From: Hydnum rufescens UP504
Lineage: Eukaryota; Basidiomycota; Agaricomycetes; Cantharellales; Hydnaceae
Assembly (NCBI GenBank): GCA_014904985.1
Contig: MU129107.1
Coordinates: 62,686 to 108,504, forward strand
Length of the DNA stretch: 45,819 nt
Direction: 5' to 3'
This document shows positions 32,918 to 44,370 of this stretch, piece by piece. The stretch's first letter is position 1. Every line of letters begins with the position of its first letter. The notes under the pieces are model-generated. The model had not been told where the DNA came from. It ran no database searches and saw only the letters and a list, made by a program, of their open reading frames with translations. The translations under genes and the position numbers were made by a program.

Positions 32918-35806
32918 CCACAGGCTGGTCAGACACTTTTAGGGGCCTTAAAAGGGATGTCATTTTGGTGTCTGTATAATAGGGTCTTTCACAGTGAGAA
33001 AGATCAGTCCATAACATGTACTGTAGAAGGATAAAGTAAAAGAGAGGATCTGATTTACACATTTAGGGGCTTAGGAAATGCAGCTGCGAAAAGGGTCACA
33101 TGATTAGAAAAGTGGAGAAGGTCCTAAAAGAACAAGGGATGGAATGTTAGATCTTGGAAGAGGCCTCTTGTCAGGAATGAATTGACATTTGCTTCCACCC
33201 ACCATGTTAAGGGTTGTACTCGAAATGAGAGGTACAATTACATAATTGAGTTGAATACAAGGAAAAGCCCTTAAGGTGATTGATGAGAGAGTTGCAAAGC
33301 AAGGATTATGTAAGGTCATGAGAGACAAGTGCGTATGAGGAAGACTGGCTTCTTGAGAGTTAATATGTGAGATTTAGAGATGAGAGTCATGAGCAATAAC
33401 TGAGATTGCAAAAGGAAAGTTCAATCAGTTGACAATATATTCTCAATCTTCTAAAGAGTGAGTGTACATCAAGTAACTACTTATACTTTTAGAGATCAAA
33501 AGGGTTTGTGAATAAAGGGATAATGGAGGGGATGTATATAATAGGAAATGCTGAAAGAGGAAGGCACAATGGTGGCAAGGGGGAAGGTCATGTGATGTTG
33601 TGATAGGCTTGGTTATTCTGCATATGTAATTGAGGTTATGAGTATGACTTGTAACACACCAGAGTATCATTCTTCATCAATCTTATTAGTAGTGTGGAAT
33701 TGCCATGACTACAAAACCTTCCATTGTGGATGATAAAAACATCCAGTATCAGAAAACATGAGATCACACCATTTCTAACCAAGGGGTGATCACATGGCCA
33801 GTTGCAAAATTAATTATGGTTGTGCACAGAAACCGAATTCATTCAATTACTCCATCAGTTATGATTGGAGACACTCACCCATATAATGCTTAGAAAGCTA
33901 TGATTCATACCTTTTGAAAGATACCAAAAATAAGTCAAATAGATCAAAATTGCACTCTCCAGATTGATTTTACTGTCAAAACCAACATCCACCAGTATTT
34001 TATGGATTTCTCTGTCAGTTTGCATCTGATCCACTCATAACCACCATGCCCAGAAAGCTGTTAAAAATATGCATCGAACAGTACTGAGCACACCTATTGC
34101 AGATGTAAACTGCTGTCTCTGCATCAAATCTCATCCCATGCACTTGCCCCCATCATCAATGAGTGACAAAACACCTTAACCACTGGACTATGCACAAATT
34201 AATCTCCAAAACCCAGACATATCCTTTAATTTCACTTCCCATGAGCTCCAAGATGCTCCACAAGACCAGTGACATCATGCTTTAATCACTCCACAAGCTC
34301 AGCAAATTTTTATCTAGGGGTCCTGGTTTTGGTGCCAATGCCTTCCTTGTCCAAGTTAACATTAGGATATGGTAGGGTTTGTTGCTTAATTTTATAATCC
34401 ACCTTCTGCTGTTTGAAATGTGGACTCTGCTCTTATTTCTAATTTTTACTCAGATTTGGTTTTAAAGTCATTGTTTTTGGACTTTGCATTTTTCTAGTCT
34501 TTTCTTTATAAAATATTTTTTCTGATTTCAACTGAGGATAGATGTGGTGGTGGTACATGAGAGTTCCCAATCATAGGTCTTTGTAAAAAAAAATGAGAAC
34601 AGCAGGCTCAAGAATTTTGGGGGGGATGCAAGAGTAGATTTCACAGAGAAAGATGGGGAGGAAAAGAAGAGGGACAAAAAAATCACCTCCCATCATGCTC
34701 CAATGACAGGTCACCACAGAGTTCCTTGGCCAACTGAGTCCATGGGAGATCAGCATACTTGTACTCATTAATACAAGTAAAGGCTGTCACCCATTGTAGA
34801 AGATGCTTTATAGCTCTGCAGAAATTACTAACACCACCAGATGTTGGCTAAGGTTATAGGGATTGGGAATGAAAAGGTATGGGAGGGGCTCAGGTTAGTC
34901 TCAATGAGTTGATTGACTTACCAGTTATAGAAATGATATGGATGACTCAGATATGATGTAATGTTTCTGACTCTAGCTGGACTACTTGTATCACAATTGT
35001 CAAATTGAAACTTAGAGGCTATTTATGATTTAAAACTTTTATGGGCTTGAACTTATTATCATATGATTCAGGGCTTAGATGTCTAGCAACACCTACACTG
35101 AGGGTCCTACAACTATCTACAACTTCTTGTTGTTGCTCTGAGTACACCTTTCAGTCACTGGGCCACTTGAATTTCTCATCTGTAACTACTTTATTTTGAG
35201 GGGAGTCTTATCTAAAAGCTACCTAAAACTACAAAACTTGATTCCTTATATGTATTTTTGGATGTCTGTGTACTTTTCTGCATCAAAGTCTGTGTGATGT
35301 TTGGAATGGCACAGTTGTGGGACATTTGGATGACTAATCAGGCTGAGTCATGTCTTTTGCTTAGTCATACTTTTGAGTCCGGGTTTTTGATTACAAATAT
35401 TGGTTACATAAGCATATTTTTTGGCATGTAGAAAACTTTTTATTTTGTTTGTTGAACAGAGACATTTCAACCAGGTTTCCTTGATATCTTTGGGCAGTAG
35501 CAAGATAAGGTTGTCCTAAACACTCCAACAGATCATTAATCAAGGTCTAAGGTCAGAGCACTTCCAAACTCATGTTTTCAGATGCTAGCCAGTTATTCCT
35601 TCCACAGATGGTGAACACTTTAGATTGCAGTCCCTTGCAATGCACTGCAAATTCCTACTTCTGCCACTCATATTCAGTAAAGACTTCATCTTCATTCCTT
35701 CTACTTTTCCACTCTTGAAACCGCCAAGACCATCCCTCCATCCACTGTGATGCCTTGTCAAATGTAAAACATTGTGCTTGATAGATTTGCAGCCTGGTCA
35801 GTCACA

Positions 35807-35866
35807 TGGGGGACCTAATTTAGGTACCATTTTCAGGGCAGAAAATGGTACCTAATAGGTCCCCCA
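35807..35866. repeat. 60-base foldback (hairpin)
   Basis: The left arm TGGGGGACCTAATTTAGGTA continuing CCATTTTC pairs with the right arm GAAAATGGTACCTAATAGGT continuing CCCCCA, around a six-base loop AGGGCA. There is one small bulge in an otherwise complete stem of about 25 pairs. It could be a collapsed MITE or an RNA structure. Confidence 0.8.
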
Positions 35867-35928
35867 GACAGTATGGCCAAAATATTGCCACTCCAATTCA
35901 TTTCAGCCAATCCATGGCTGTGCTAGAT

Positions 35929-35968
35929 TATTTATTTATTTATTATTATTATTACTACTATTATTATA
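35929..35968. repeat. TTA/TTTA microsatellite
   Basis: Runs of TTTA, then TTA and CTA units. Simple-sequence tract with no further content. Confidence 0.85.
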
Positions 35969-36082
35969 TACATATTATCCCCCCGGGGGTCTGCCACCAC
36001 AGGGGGGGCATGGTTCCTGCAGGTCATGCACCTGCATATACCCACCACACCTGCCACAGTGGGTGGGGTTCATATGCCCTGG

Positions 36083-37300
36083 TGTTGGAGGGATAAATCC
36101 CTACACCATAGAATCCTCATCCAAGGCTGATTTTTCAACCAAACAAATGAATTGATCATCCATCCAATCCTTAATTTTCACACCCTTCATTCATTGGAGA
36201 AACAATCCAAATTCTATATGTCCGAAACCCATCATTCCACATCATTCCTTTGCCTTAAGGGCAAAGAATTGTGATTATGTAATGATGCGGACTGTGCCTG
36301 GCCTTCATTCTGGACCTGCAGACCCATCACATGCTTCAAAAAGGGATTATGTCACTCTAAAGGAGTATTTTTTGAATTTCTCTGTCATTTTTGATCAGGT
36401 CAACTCAGAACGACCACTCCCAGAAAGATAAGAATCATACCTATCGAACAGTACCAAAAATGCGATGAATGGATCAAAAATGCGGTCCCTGTACCAATAT
36501 CATTCCATGATTCATACTTTGAAGGAGTATTTCTTGATTTTTGAAGCCAATTCTTATTGGATTTGTCCGCGAGTACCACACCCCGAAAGCTGTTAAAAAT
36601 ACTCATCAAATGGTACCAAGGGAAAAACAATCTGATAAGAACTCCATTTTTTACAAGACAACCCCCTCCTTATGACTCCCCCCTTGCTCCACCAACACAA
36701 ATGACAAATTGGTTCTGGCCCTCTTAATTCTGATGCAATGGGGCACTCAGGGAGACCTATTCCACCATTAATTAAGGGAATCTATCCAGTTTCAAGGGAG
36801 TAATGCCTTGTAAAGTGTTTTTTTCCCTCTTTTTCACTTGATTCTTGAATATCTCCACCAGTTTTGAAGCTTTTAGCTTCATTTCTTTTTCATTATGCTC
36901 CCCTTATCTCCGCTTTTCTTCTGGAATTCTTAATTGTGGTCTGGAATGTATATAAAGGGGAGGGAGCATGTAAATAGTTGGTTTTTCCCCCTATCACAGT
37001 CTGAGGCACTGAAGTATTGCCGCTGTCTGGAGGAGATTTCCCACTTGTCAAGACTGTGTACAGCCACATTAAGACTGAATAGTCAAGAGGATGACTTCAG
37101 GGTGTGGCCTTGACATTTTTATTTTGTAACACTGATCTATTCCCTTGAGCAATCACTGTTCATTGGGATTTTCTATTATCCAAAAAGACCTTCATTTTCC
37201 CAGACCTGAACATTTGAATTTTCCCCATGGCTCCCTTCATTCATTCCTGGCTCAACATTGTGGACTGTAGTTGGATTGGTTTATAACCATCCTGCTTACA
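36083..37300 (+). mobile_element. LTR-like repeat, copy 1
   Basis: Begins TGTTGGAGGGATAAATCC and ends CCATCCTGCTTACA, thus TG...CA. CTGG directly flanks both ends (36079-36082 and 37301-37304), which would fit a solo LTR with a short target duplication, though four bases can match by chance. A TATATAAA box lies at 36949-36956. Internally a motif family around GGAGTATTTCTTGAATTTCT and CCCAGAAAG..ATCGAA..GTACC recurs two to three times. There is no coding sequence. All three copies share exactly these ends, which defines the element. Confidence 0.6.
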
Positions 37301-37584
37301 CTGGTCAGGGTCAGTTCCATTTGGGCACTCCCTTGAGGGAGCAGGTTTTCATTCATTGTCCTTCATTTGTTTGTGTGTTCACACATAATTGGGTGTGGGG
37401 TTTTGTTGGGGTCCTGGCATCCACAGGTTTGGGCTCATGGCTGTGTATCTTCATGCATTGGGGTGGGACATCTTGACCTAGAATAGTAAATATGGTAATT
37501 AAAAATTAAAACTTACACAAGAAGAGCAGTGACTGCTGCTCTTCTTGCATGGTTGTAGCTATTAAAAACAATATACCTTATATG

Positions 37585-37614
37585 GCCACACACCTGCTGC
37601 AGCAGGTGTGTGGC
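37585..37614. repeat. Perfect 30-base palindrome
   Basis: GCCACACACCTGCTG followed directly by CAGCAGGTGTGTGGC. It is the no-loop version of the exon-end hairpin found in every unit of the 44-45 kb array. Confidence 0.9.
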
Positions 37615-38099
37615 TCATCCACCCTTGTTGGGGGCCTGGGCTCCAGTCCCTTGAGGGGGTGTCATTGATGGCTCTGTTCATGTGGTTGTTCATGGTTTTT
37701 GTTTGTGGCATGTTCATGGATTCATGGTGGGCTTGTCAGGGTGACACTGCCATTGGAGCCACAAACAGAGAGAGGAAAGAGATTAATTAACCACATGCTA
37801 TCACAGTGGGGATCCTGAGTATACACCACACAACAAGGGACACACAAGTCTCACACCTATCACAGTGGGAATCCTGAGAGATTGAAACTGGTGATCCCCC
37901 AACTGTGAAGGGCTATAAGTACTACTTCCTGCACACAGCCACCACAGCCCATCATGATGACATATCTCCATCACAGACACAGCCCATCAGTCAGCCTCCA
38001 CAGCCACCATCACTAAGCCTCACTAAGCTGATGCAGCCATGTTACAAATCCTGTGTGCACCTCCACATGGCTATGCCCCAACTTCCATATGCATCCCCC

Positions 38100-38477
38100 T
38101 TAGCATATATACTTCCAAGGCAGTGTACGCCTGGGTACTCCAAAGGTGTCCAAAGTGTTGAAGGACTGTAATGATGCTGATGGAGTAGGGATTGGGACAG
38201 GTGGTGTGGATTCAGGGATTGGGGGCAGAGTAGGAGGAGGGGGAGTCTGGATTGGCAACTCCATGGACTCACGCAGGGAGCAAGGGAATGACAGGTGCTG
38301 ACAAGGGCACCAATGCTGCCACTGGTTGACTACCCAGCCCATGGCCCACTGGTCAAGGCCCAATAGAACAAGGGCAATAATAATAAGAGAAATGCCAATA
38401 ATGGCAAGGATGACAATAACCCCCTTAGTGAATGGAGGGAGAGAGGAGACAAGAGCATTTGAAGAAGTAGGTGCCAT
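38100..38477 (-). CDS. Small single-pass membrane protein, doubtful
   Basis: The ATG at 38477 opens MAPTSSNALVSSLPPFTKG, followed by a clear hydrophobic segment VIVILAIIGISLIIIALVLL and a proline-rich tail (TPPPPTLPPIPESTPPVPIP). It has 125 codons. It sits downstream, in the same orientation, of the minus-strand exon-intron units, so it could be a terminal exon of the same transcript. It shows no similarity I recognise. The surrounding DNA is repeat-derived and CpG-poor, so a chance frame is possible. Confidence 0.3.
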   Translation of the reverse strand: MAPTSSNALVSSLPPFTKGVIVILAIIGISLIIIALVLLGLDQWAMGWVVNQWQHWCPCQHLSFPCSLRESMELPIQTPPPPTLPPIPESTPPVPIPTPSASLQSFNTLDTFGVPRRTLPWKYIC

Positions 38478-39240
38478 ATGATAGAGTCAATGAAGAATGA
38501 TACTCTGACAGGTAAGTCCTCAGGCAGAAGCAAATGTCAATTTGATCCTGACAGGGCTGGGCTCAGGTTCTGGTCCAGGATCTAAAGAAATCAATACAAA
38601 GTTAGTTAGACATCAATGCAGCACAAAAAGAGCAGCTCACACTGCTCTTTTTGTGCCACAAGAATAAAAAATAAAATGAAAAAACAAACTAACCTTGTAG
38701 TACCCTGCACCTGCTGCAGTGAGTGTGGGGTACTGGGGCCATGTACTCTGGCTCATTTGTGGGGCAGTTTACATGGATCTCCCCATCATTTGGGTGTTGA
38801 CAGGTGGGGTTGCTGGGGTTTTTGTGTCTGCATTTGTTGGCATTGACCTACAATATAATGTTATATGCGAGTTAAAAGTTAAAGACCACACAAAAAGAGC
38901 AGCTTTTGCTGCTCTTTTTTCATGGTTGTAGCTACATATAGGGTGTATATATGCCATCACTATATTTAAATTTGGGCCAATTCTGATGTGTGGAAGTGAC
39001 CCAATCCACTTTGCAATGAGGCATATCGTCCCTTATTGAGCTCTGGCTCATTATCATCCTCTTGTTCACATTTTTAAACAAATATTTATTATATATTCTA
39101 TATTCCATGTCTACATGCTTGCTATTAATCTGGATTGTCCTTGTAGTGTCAGCACTTGGGCACTTCCTGAGTATCAGCAATTGCTGGCATTGAATTTTGC
39201 AAGTATGCAGCCACACACCCAGCAACAGAAAGGTGAGCAC

Positions 39241-40621
39241 TGTAAGCAGGATGGTTATAAACCAATCCAACTACTGTCCACAAGGTTGAGCTGGGGACAA
39301 AGGAGGGAATCACAGAACTAATCTGGATGTTCAGGTTCAAGTAGGGGAAGGTCTTTCAAACAGGGGAAATTGCAGTGAGCCAACAAAGCCCAAGCAATTA
39401 AGTGAGAATGTGTGTTTCAGTCAAATTACCACACCCTAAGATTCTCTTCTTGAGACCTTAGTCAAAGTGTAGTTAGAATTCGCTTTTTGTAGTGAGAAAT
39501 CACCCAGGGACCAGCAGCTGTTCAAGGAGCTTCAAACTGGAGGGAGGGGGGGAACTACTGAATTTGTGTGCTAGCTGCACCTAATATACAATCCAGACTT
39601 TAACTCAATAAAAAGTGAAAAAGTCGGACTTAAGGGACACATAGAGAAAAAGAAATGAAGTTAAAATATTCAAAACTGATGGAGATATTCCAATTTCAAG
39701 ATAACAAAGGAGATTGACACATTACATGCTATTCCTCCTTCAAATCTGGACAAGTTCCCTTAAGGAAAAGTGGAACAGGTCTTCCTGAGGGTCTTCTCCA
39801 TCGGACATAAGAGGGCCAGAAGTAATTCATTATTTTGAATGGTGGAGCAAAGGGGGAGTCATGGGGAGGGAGTTGTCTTGTGAAAAATGGAGTTCGCGTC
39901 CGCTCGTTTTCCCCTTGGTACCATTCGATGCGAATTTGTAACAGCTTTCAGGGAGTGGTACTTGTGAACAAATCCGATAAGAATTGGCTTTGAAAATCAA
40001 GAAATACTCCTTCAGAGTATGAATCATGGAAAGATATTATTACAGGGACCGCATTTTTGATCCGTTCGTCGCATGTTTGGTACCGTTCGATAGGTACGAT
40101 TCATTTCTTTCTGGGCGCGGTCGTTTCGAGTCGATCCGATCAAAACTTACGGAGAAATTCGAAAAATACTCCTTTAGAGTAGTGCAGCCCCTATCTGGAT
40201 CATGTGATGGATCTGCAAGTCCAGAATTGGAACTAGGCCCAGTCTGCATCATTACATAATCACAATTCATTACCCTTAAGGCAGTAGGATGGCTTGGAAG
40301 AACAGACAAGCCATACAGTCTTGAGGAAGAATGGCAAGTTGAATTGCCTTGTCCAAAGAGAATGGACTTGATGTAGGGCATAAACTGCCCCTTTTTGATA
40401 AGGACTGTTGAAGTCTGACAGATAGTCAATAAATTGACCAGTGTTCATGGTAAAGGAATGAGGTGATATTATGAGTTGGAAAGGGGTAGGAATCCAATTG
40501 ATTTCTTGAATAAACAAATGATGATGGAATTAAATGAGCATGGTGACATGTAATTGATTTGTTTGTAAGGAAAATAGGCTGAGGATGAGGATTTATGCTG
40601 TAGGGATTTATCCCTCCAACA
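39241..40621 (-). mobile_element. LTR-like repeat, copy 2 (inverted)
   Basis: Same ends as copy 1 on the opposite strand: TGTAAGCAGG at 39241 and CCCTCCAACA ending at 40621. It is 1381 bases long and aligns along its whole length with copy 1. It keeps many more CpG sites, especially between 39890 and 40150, where copy 1 has TG or CA. It interrupts a sequence around 39160-39240 that resembles 43485-43560, so it inserted into a unit of the exon-intron repeat family. Confidence 0.6.
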
Positions 40622-41172
40622 CCAGTGGCATCCCAGATGAAGCCAAAAGGAAGATGGTTGCTCACAACATTTATGTCCAGCTCCTTGTGGAGCATGACTG
40701 TCCTGATCCTTGGATCATTGCCCCTCATCATTATCCTGGAGTCCTTCCTGATGGACCCATGGAAGATATAGTCCTGTGCTACATTGTGGGGAATGGTTCT
40801 CTGATTCTTGGGCCTGGTTCTCTAACTTCTGATCCCTCTATGATGTATTACCTGAAGAGTACCTTCAGCTGTGGTCCTTTTACTCCAGTTCATGCTTCCA
40901 GGGATCATCCTGTGACAGGGACAGAGATATTCTCAGAAAGCTCATGGGATTCAGATCCTGAGGATGAAAGTTTGGGTTCCGATTTGCCTGTACATGTTCA
41001 GCCTATAAGAGGTGAGACAGATGCAGAGTATGATCAATGAGTTGTCATTGCAACTGTGAAGAAGAGGAAAGTGAAGGAGGCTGCCAATAAGATGCAAGAG
41101 GCAGCTCACCAGTGGATGAAGCAAGCCCATAATGGTGATGAGGAGGCTCTACTCAATATAAAGCATCAGTGG
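40622..41172 (+). pseudogene. Coding-like fragment between two LTR-like copies
   Basis: An open frame runs SGIPDEAKRKMVAHNIYVQL, then LLVEHDCPDPWIIAPHHYPG and an acidic end (SSWDSDPEDESLGSDLPVHV) to a stop at 41038-41040. The same frame continues after the stop with KKRKVKEAANKMQEAAHQWM up to the next LTR-like copy. Beyond it, 42528-42660 reads QGKKAKSLSPFDACLIIEWR and IRKEKKLQA, so one former coding region may have been interrupted. The family is not recognised; it may be a transposon accessory protein. Confidence 0.4.
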
Positions 41173-42527
41173 TGTTGGAGGGATAAAATCCCACTATGTA
41201 CATACCTCATCTGTGCCCAACTACCTCCTCAAACAAATCCTTATTTTTACATTTCTCTTGTATCCACACTCATTATTCCCTTGGCCATCAAATAGTATGG
41301 ATTCCACATTCCAGGAACCATGGTCCTTTTACTTTTCCTCCACCCTATATACGAGACAATTACTTGTCCATCCATGGCACTTCAACAGGCCATCCCAATT
41401 GTACTTATTCCAAGCCAGTTTAACAAGGCTCCAGCAATTCAACTTGCTTACTCTTGTCCACCTATTGTATCACTATCAGCATATCCAATTACCTCAAGGG
41501 CAGTATTTGACCTTGGATTACGTAACATGACTCCACTTTGACTTGTGGACTTGTCACATGTTAAATAGGGGTTATTGCAACACTCTCAAGGAGTAAACAT
41601 GGAGTATCTCCCTCAGTTTTGCTTGGATCGACTCGAAAAAATAGCACCCAGAAAGCTGTGATCAATACCTATCTAACAGTACCACACACGTGTCTATTGG
41701 ATGTGAATTTCACCCTCTAGGTCTATTTTACCTCATACTTCACACTATCCTTCAGTATTTTTCAAATATCTCCACCAGTTTTGATCCAATTCATTAGTTA
41801 TGACCACGCCTGGAAAGACACTGAAAATCCACATCGAATGGTACAAAGGGAAAAATTGGTGGATTAGAACTTGGCTTTCTGTAATTTAGTCTCCCCATGT
41901 CTCATTTCACTTTTACCTCCACTTTTCTGATTACTAAAAGCAATTATGGTTCTGGAACCCTATATCCGATAGAGGGTACATCTAGGGCAACCAGTTACAC
42001 CTTTCCCCAAGGGATTTTGTTCAGTAGGAGAGGAGGAATACCTTGGTTAAGCCATATTCCCCTATTATGACTTGATATTGAAATATCTCCTTCAGTTTTA
42101 AAGCTTTTGACTTGATTTCTTTTTCATCATTTTTGCCTTAATCCCACCTTTCCTCCAGTTACCATATCATTTTTCTGTGATGTATATTAAGTCCAGGAGA
42201 TGTGACTTTCTATTGTCTTTCCCCCCATCCCCAGTTGAAAAGCTAGTTGAACTGCTGCTGGTGTTAGGGAAAATTCCACAACTCAACCCCCACTAATCAC
42301 ACTTTTGATAGGCTCTCAAGAGGAGGACCTAGAGTGTGATTCCCCAATTTAACAACTCCTTCATTTATTGTCTGGATAGGCTCAGTCTACACAGGACAAT
42401 TTCACCCATCCAAAGACCTCCCTCCCCTTGGACCCTAACATTCAGATTGGCCCTGTGATCCCCTCTCCTTGTCCTCATATCCATTTTGTGGACTGTGGCT
42501 GGATTTGTCTCCTGTTTCCTGCTTACA
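41173..42527 (+). mobile_element. LTR-like repeat, copy 3
   Basis: Begins TGTTGGAGGGATAAAATCCC and ends TTTCCTGCTTACA. It is 1355 bases, the same orientation as copy 1 and the most diverged of the three. It keeps the internal CCCAGAAAGCTG and ATCGAATGGTACAAAG motifs, TATATTAAG near 42181, and the block GTGGACTGTGGCTGGATTTG before the end. The flanks AGTGG and GCAGG do not match, so the target duplication is missing or decayed. Confidence 0.55.
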
Positions 42528-43300
42528 GCAGGCAGCTGCCCAGGGCAAAAAGGCAAAATCTCTCAGCCCTTTTGATGCATGCCTCATTATAGAATGGAGG
42601 GATCCTCACAATGTGCAAGCAAATGCAATTCGGAAGGAGAAGAAGCTTCAGGCATGAGCAAGGCATTATGGTTGGGATGTTGACAAGACTCTTGGAGCTA
42701 GCACTAGCTCAGGCTTGGAAAGTGCACATCCAAGCACTCATCAGGCTGCCTCATCCCATCATCCCCCTTTGAGATCTCCCCTTTGTGTCCTGATACCCCC
42801 TCCTAGTGCACCAACACCTCCACCTTGTGCACCAACACCACCTCATGTTCCTATGCCCCATTGTGAGTCTACACCCCCTCCTTGCTATAGAAGAAGGGTT
42901 GGGAGCTCCAATGACTGTCAAATCAAAATCTGGTTCAGCCAGTGTGTAGATGGGAGACTATGTTTCTGTTTATTCAAATGGGTTGGTTCACTTCAATGGT
43001 TGATCACTCTCTGCAAGATGTGTATGTGTTTATTGGAGAATGGAATGTGATATGGACTAGCTATAGTCAATGATATATCATAGATGCTTATAGGAAGGCT
43101 TATATGTGGGGGATGCTTGTAGAAAGGCTTATACATGTTCGTGTTGTGTTTGTTTGTTTACTGATATTTGTGTGTCCTTGTTTATGTCCTCCTGGTCAAA
43201 ATGCAGATATCTGTGGGTTATAGAATGGTAAGTGCTTGGTTAGTTTTGTTAGTATGCTTCAATCTTCTTTCCTGACTTGTATTTCGTTATGCTTACTTAG
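42528..43300 (+). other. Decayed coding-like and non-coding sequence
   Basis: The first 520 bases contain a proline-rich frame (HPPLRSPLCVLIPPPSAPTP) ending at 43050, out of frame with the QGKKAKSLSP stretch before it. The remainder is CpG-poor with no signal I recognise. Confidence 0.35.
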
Positions 43301-43815
43301 TACCCAGGATTTACAGAGATGCCGAGTGGCTGCCCCAGGCCGCAGCCGCGGAACCAGATGGACATTATATAATATATGGTCCCCCATATAAATACGATAT
43401 AAATATATATTATGATATTAGGTAATATCCAATGGATATTCAGATTCATCTTCTCACAGGTCTGCTGTACAAGGGCGCTTGTTCGGTGCCGGCAATTGCC
43501 GGCTTTGAGTTGCATCATCCTCAAACGCAACTCCCCACAGCGAACCGAGGAAAAGGGACCACACACCCGCTGTGGCAGGTGTGCAGTCAAATAAAGGTAA
43601 GTCTTCCCCCCCTGTAGATACAGCTGCACAAAAAGAGCAGCGAAAGCTGCTCTTTTTGCGCTATTTACTAATGTATTTTTCTCAAATTCCAGGTGTTCCG
43701 ACACTGAACTGGGTGCCATGTGAACCCCCGTACGAAAAACCAGGCACGAGCCCTTATGGACCCCACTGTCCAAAAAGGTATGTTTTTTTTTAAATCTAAT
43801 TTTCTATGCATATAA

Positions 43816-43857
43816 GTGACGCAAAAAGGGCAGCCCAAGCCGCCCTTTTTGTGTCAC
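43816..43857. repeat. Intron hairpin, first 42-base copy of the array
   Basis: Left arm GTGACGCAAAAAGGGCAGC, loop CCAA, right arm GCCGCCCTTTTTGTGTCAC. Equivalent hairpins lie at 44113-44154, 44413-44454, 44710-44751, 45010-45050 and 45307-45348. A variant at 43630-43657 has AAAAAGAGCAGC, a GAAA loop, and GCTGCTCTTTTT, where an A-T pair replaces the G-C pair. Confidence 0.9.
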
Positions 43858-44336
43858 TTCTAACAAATATTTCTTCTATTCTAGATCACGCGACTGACAT
43901 CACCCGAGCCCGAACGCACCACCACCTGAACCCCCTGCACCCGCCTCTCGACACTGAACCAAATCCCATACAACCCCCATATGACAAACTGGGCACGAGC
44001 CCGTATGGACTCCGCCATCCACATGAATGACAAAACATGGTACCACACACCCGCTGGAGTGGGTGTGTGGTACTAAAAGTTATGTTTTTTTAATCTAATT
44101 TTTTATGTGTAGGTGATGCAAAAAGGGCAGCCCAAGCTGCCCTTTTTGTGTCACTTCTAACATATATTTCTTCTATTCTAGATCGCGTGACTGACATCAC
44201 CCAAGCCCAAACACACCACCATCCGAACCCCCTGCACCCGCATCTCGACACCAAACCAAACCCCATACAACCCCTGTACGACAAACCAGGCACAAGCCCA
44301 TATGGACCCTGCCGTCCACATGAATGACAAAACGTG

Positions 44337-44370
44337 GTACCACACACCCGCTGGAGCGGGTGTGTGGTAC
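44337..44370. repeat. Exon-end hairpin, perfect copy
   Basis: GTACCACACACCCGCT, loop GG, AGCGGGTGTGTGGTAC: a 16-pair stem ending about 10 bases before a splice donor. Equivalents lie at 44040-44073, 44637-44670, about 44934-44967 and about 45231-45265. The last has CACACCTGCT/AGCAGGTGTG, a C-G to T-A paired change. Confidence 0.9.

Larger units (their letters stand above)
32918..36082. other. 3.1 kb CpG-poor, AT-rich non-coding region
   Basis: I see no gene. Around 33780-34120, words such as TGGATTTCTCTGTCAGTTTG, CCCAGAAAGCTGTTAAAAAT and ATCGAACAGTAC match the interior of the LTR-like repeat further right, so this is probably an old, diverged copy. A long foldback lies at 35807-35866 and an AT-rich microsatellite at 35929-35968. 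The rest is unassigned, probably decayed repeats. Confidence 0.5.
37301..38960 (-). repeat. Older, CpG-depleted exon-intron hairpin units (minus orientation)
   Basis: Relatives of the array at 43.6-45.4 kb, read on the minus strand. Acceptors TATTCTAG (at 37478) and ATTGTAG (at 38848) are visible. One complete exon lies at 38847-38694, ending GTACTACAAG before a GTTAGT donor, followed by an intron at 38693-38582 with TCTAACTAAC and TTTCTTTAG. Each intron-like segment carries the AAAAAGAGCAGC/GCTGCTCTTTTT hairpin (37519-37546, 38621-38656, 38892-38919). The second hairpin occurs as a perfect palindrome at 37585-37614 and as a decayed form near 38699-38733. The exons are frameshifted and hold stops. 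Confidence 0.6.

Noticed and set aside
35807..35866. Helitron 3' hairpin
   Set aside because: The stem is far longer than a Helitron end, with no CTRR terminus at the expected distance and no matching TC start.
36083..42527. One full-length retrotransposon between LTR-like copies 1 and 3
   Set aside because: No reverse transcriptase or gag-like frame lies between them, copy 2 is inverted in the middle, and the outer flanks do not match.
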